From assembly GCA_050480705.1 (NCBI GenBank), contig JBJHAX010000086.1, positions 1 through 5,291 of the forward strand: a DNA stretch of 5,291 bases. Reading direction: 5' to 3'. This stretch comes from JBJHAX01 sp050480705 (GTDB lineage: Bacteria > Actinomycetota > Nitriliruptoria > Nitriliruptorales > Nitriliruptoraceae). How positions within the stretch are numbered: position 1 is the stretch's first letter; every line of letters begins with the position of its first letter. Made by a program: the position numbers and the translations under genes. Positions 4,598-5,291 of the stretch are shown piece by piece. The notes below the pieces were generated by a model. The model did no database searches. It had not been told where the DNA came from and worked only from the letters and a program-made list of their open reading frames with translations.

Positions 4598-5291
4598 CCC
4601 GGACATTTCGATCAAACACGGCACTATTGACCCTTCTGGCGATGCTCGTCGTTGCATGCAGCAGCGATGATTCGCCGGGTGACCCGGCGCCGGAGAGTTC
4701 CGAATCTGACGCGTCGTCGGAGTCGCCAGCTGATGGCGATGGTGATGGTGACGCCGACCTCATGGGTAACGGGCAGGCGGTCGTGGCGTTCACCTGGGCG
4801 GGTACGAACAGTTACGTTGCCGAGTGGCAACGCGGCGCCCGAGAAGAAGCTGAGCGTCTCGACTTCGACCTGACCATCATCGAAAACAACTTCGATCAGA
4901 ATGAACAGGACGTGCAGGTCCAGCAGGCGCTAGCAGGGGCTGAGCCGGCCGCATGGGTCTGGTGGCCGAATGACGATAGTGCTGGGATCTCCTCGCTCCG
5001 TGCTCTTGAGCAGAGCGGTGTCCCAGTCCTCCAAGCCAACGTACCTCCGAGTGAACAGTCCGCCGAGTACATCGAGCTCTACGCCGGGACGAACTTCTTC
5101 GACAACGGAGTGACAGCCGGCGAAGCCTTGCTCCAAGCGCGGGAGACCGCTCGCGAGGCTGGCATGGAGTTCCACAGCGATGAGGGCAATCTCATTGTGG
5201 TTGCGTGGCCACAGGGTCTGACCCTGACCGAAGACAAGGTCGACGGGCTCATGTCTGCCATTGAGAACGATCCCTTCAACCTCCTCACCGA
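4594..5291 (+). CDS. Sugar-type ABC transporter substrate-binding lipoprotein (5' part)
   Basis: This is the first 232 residues of a type-1 periplasmic-binding-fold protein that would capture a sugar or polyol outside the cell and deliver it to an ABC permease. A short basic N-region, a hydrophobic helix and the lipobox VVAC give lipid attachment at Cys22. An acidic Ser/Asp/Glu/Pro linker with DGDGDGDAD (47-55) follows. The binding domain starts near residue 61 with VVAFTWAGTNSYVAEWQRGA. It continues through a QNEQDVQVQQAL helix and WVWWPNDDSAGISSLRALEQ, then GVPVLQANVPPSEQ, as in the RbsB/sugar-binding (Peripla_BP_4-like) group. ATG 4594 has GGGAG at 4581-4585, eight bases away; GTG 4585 is possible but overlaps that site. 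The frame is open to the right edge, where permease and ATPase genes would be expected. Trp-rich ligand loops suggest a specific sugar, but which one cannot be told. Confidence 0.94.
   Translation, partial: MTRTFRSNTALLTLLAMLVVACSSDDSPGDPAPESSESDASSESPADGDGDGDADLMGNGQAVVAFTWAGTNSYVAEWQRGAREEAERLDFDLTIIENNFDQNEQDVQVQQALAGAEPAAWVWWPNDDSAGISSLRALEQSGVPVLQANVPPSEQSAEYIELYAGTNFFDNGVTAGEALLQARETAREAGMEFHSDEGNLIVVAWPQGLTLTEDKVDGLMSAIENDPFNLLT
4732..4752 (+). repeat. GATGGT hexamer run encoding Asp-Gly repeats
   Basis: Three consecutive Asp-Gly codon pairs (GATGGC, GATGGT, GATGGT) followed by GAC encode the DGDGDGD part of the lipoprotein linker. The run is short and likely slippage-prone. The linker probably varies in length between relatives, as spacers after lipidated Cys often do. 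Confidence 0.6.

Overview
The window is high-GC bacterial DNA with short intergenic gaps, a GTG start, GGAGG-type ribosome binding sites and C/G-ending codons in the left half. This fits an actinobacterium (Actinomycetota), but nothing in the sequence fixes the genus. The genes look chromosomal. I see no transposase, integrase, phage, CRISPR, tRNA or rRNA signature.

Left part (1-2199). The window opens inside an aldo/keto reductase of the Kv-beta-like AKR6 type. It is followed on the same strand by an orphan membrane sensor histidine kinase (675-1910) with about six N-terminal helices and divergent N and F boxes. Directly after its stop lies a second, diverged copy of the last part of a kinase ATPase domain (G2 box and final strands, about 1926-2041). 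It has no upstream domain and is followed by its own GC hairpin, so it reads as the 3' scar of a lost paralogous kinase. Hairpins then close the convergent gap to the lacI-type gene.

Right part (2200-5291). A LacI-family regulator is on the minus strand. A repeat-rich gap of about 590 bases separates it from two plus-strand genes: a small single-domain cupin and the 5' part of a lipoprotein sugar-type ABC substrate-binding protein, which runs off the right edge. This is the usual layout of a sugar or polyol uptake and catabolism operon with a divergent local repressor. The probable logic is that the regulator senses a sugar or derivative and controls the cupin-transporter unit and perhaps itself. 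The substrate cannot be read from this window.

The most interesting material is non-coding. The lacI/cupin gap holds three perfect 12-bp tandem repeats with decayed flanking copies, an octamer repeated three times, an AT-rich stretch with 10-bp inverted and direct repeats, a candidate sigma70-type promoter, and a 17-bp interrupted stem-loop in the putative cupin mRNA leader. No clearly novel multi-gene system is visible. The candidates for something undescribed are the structured leader, the repeat array and the kinase scar.
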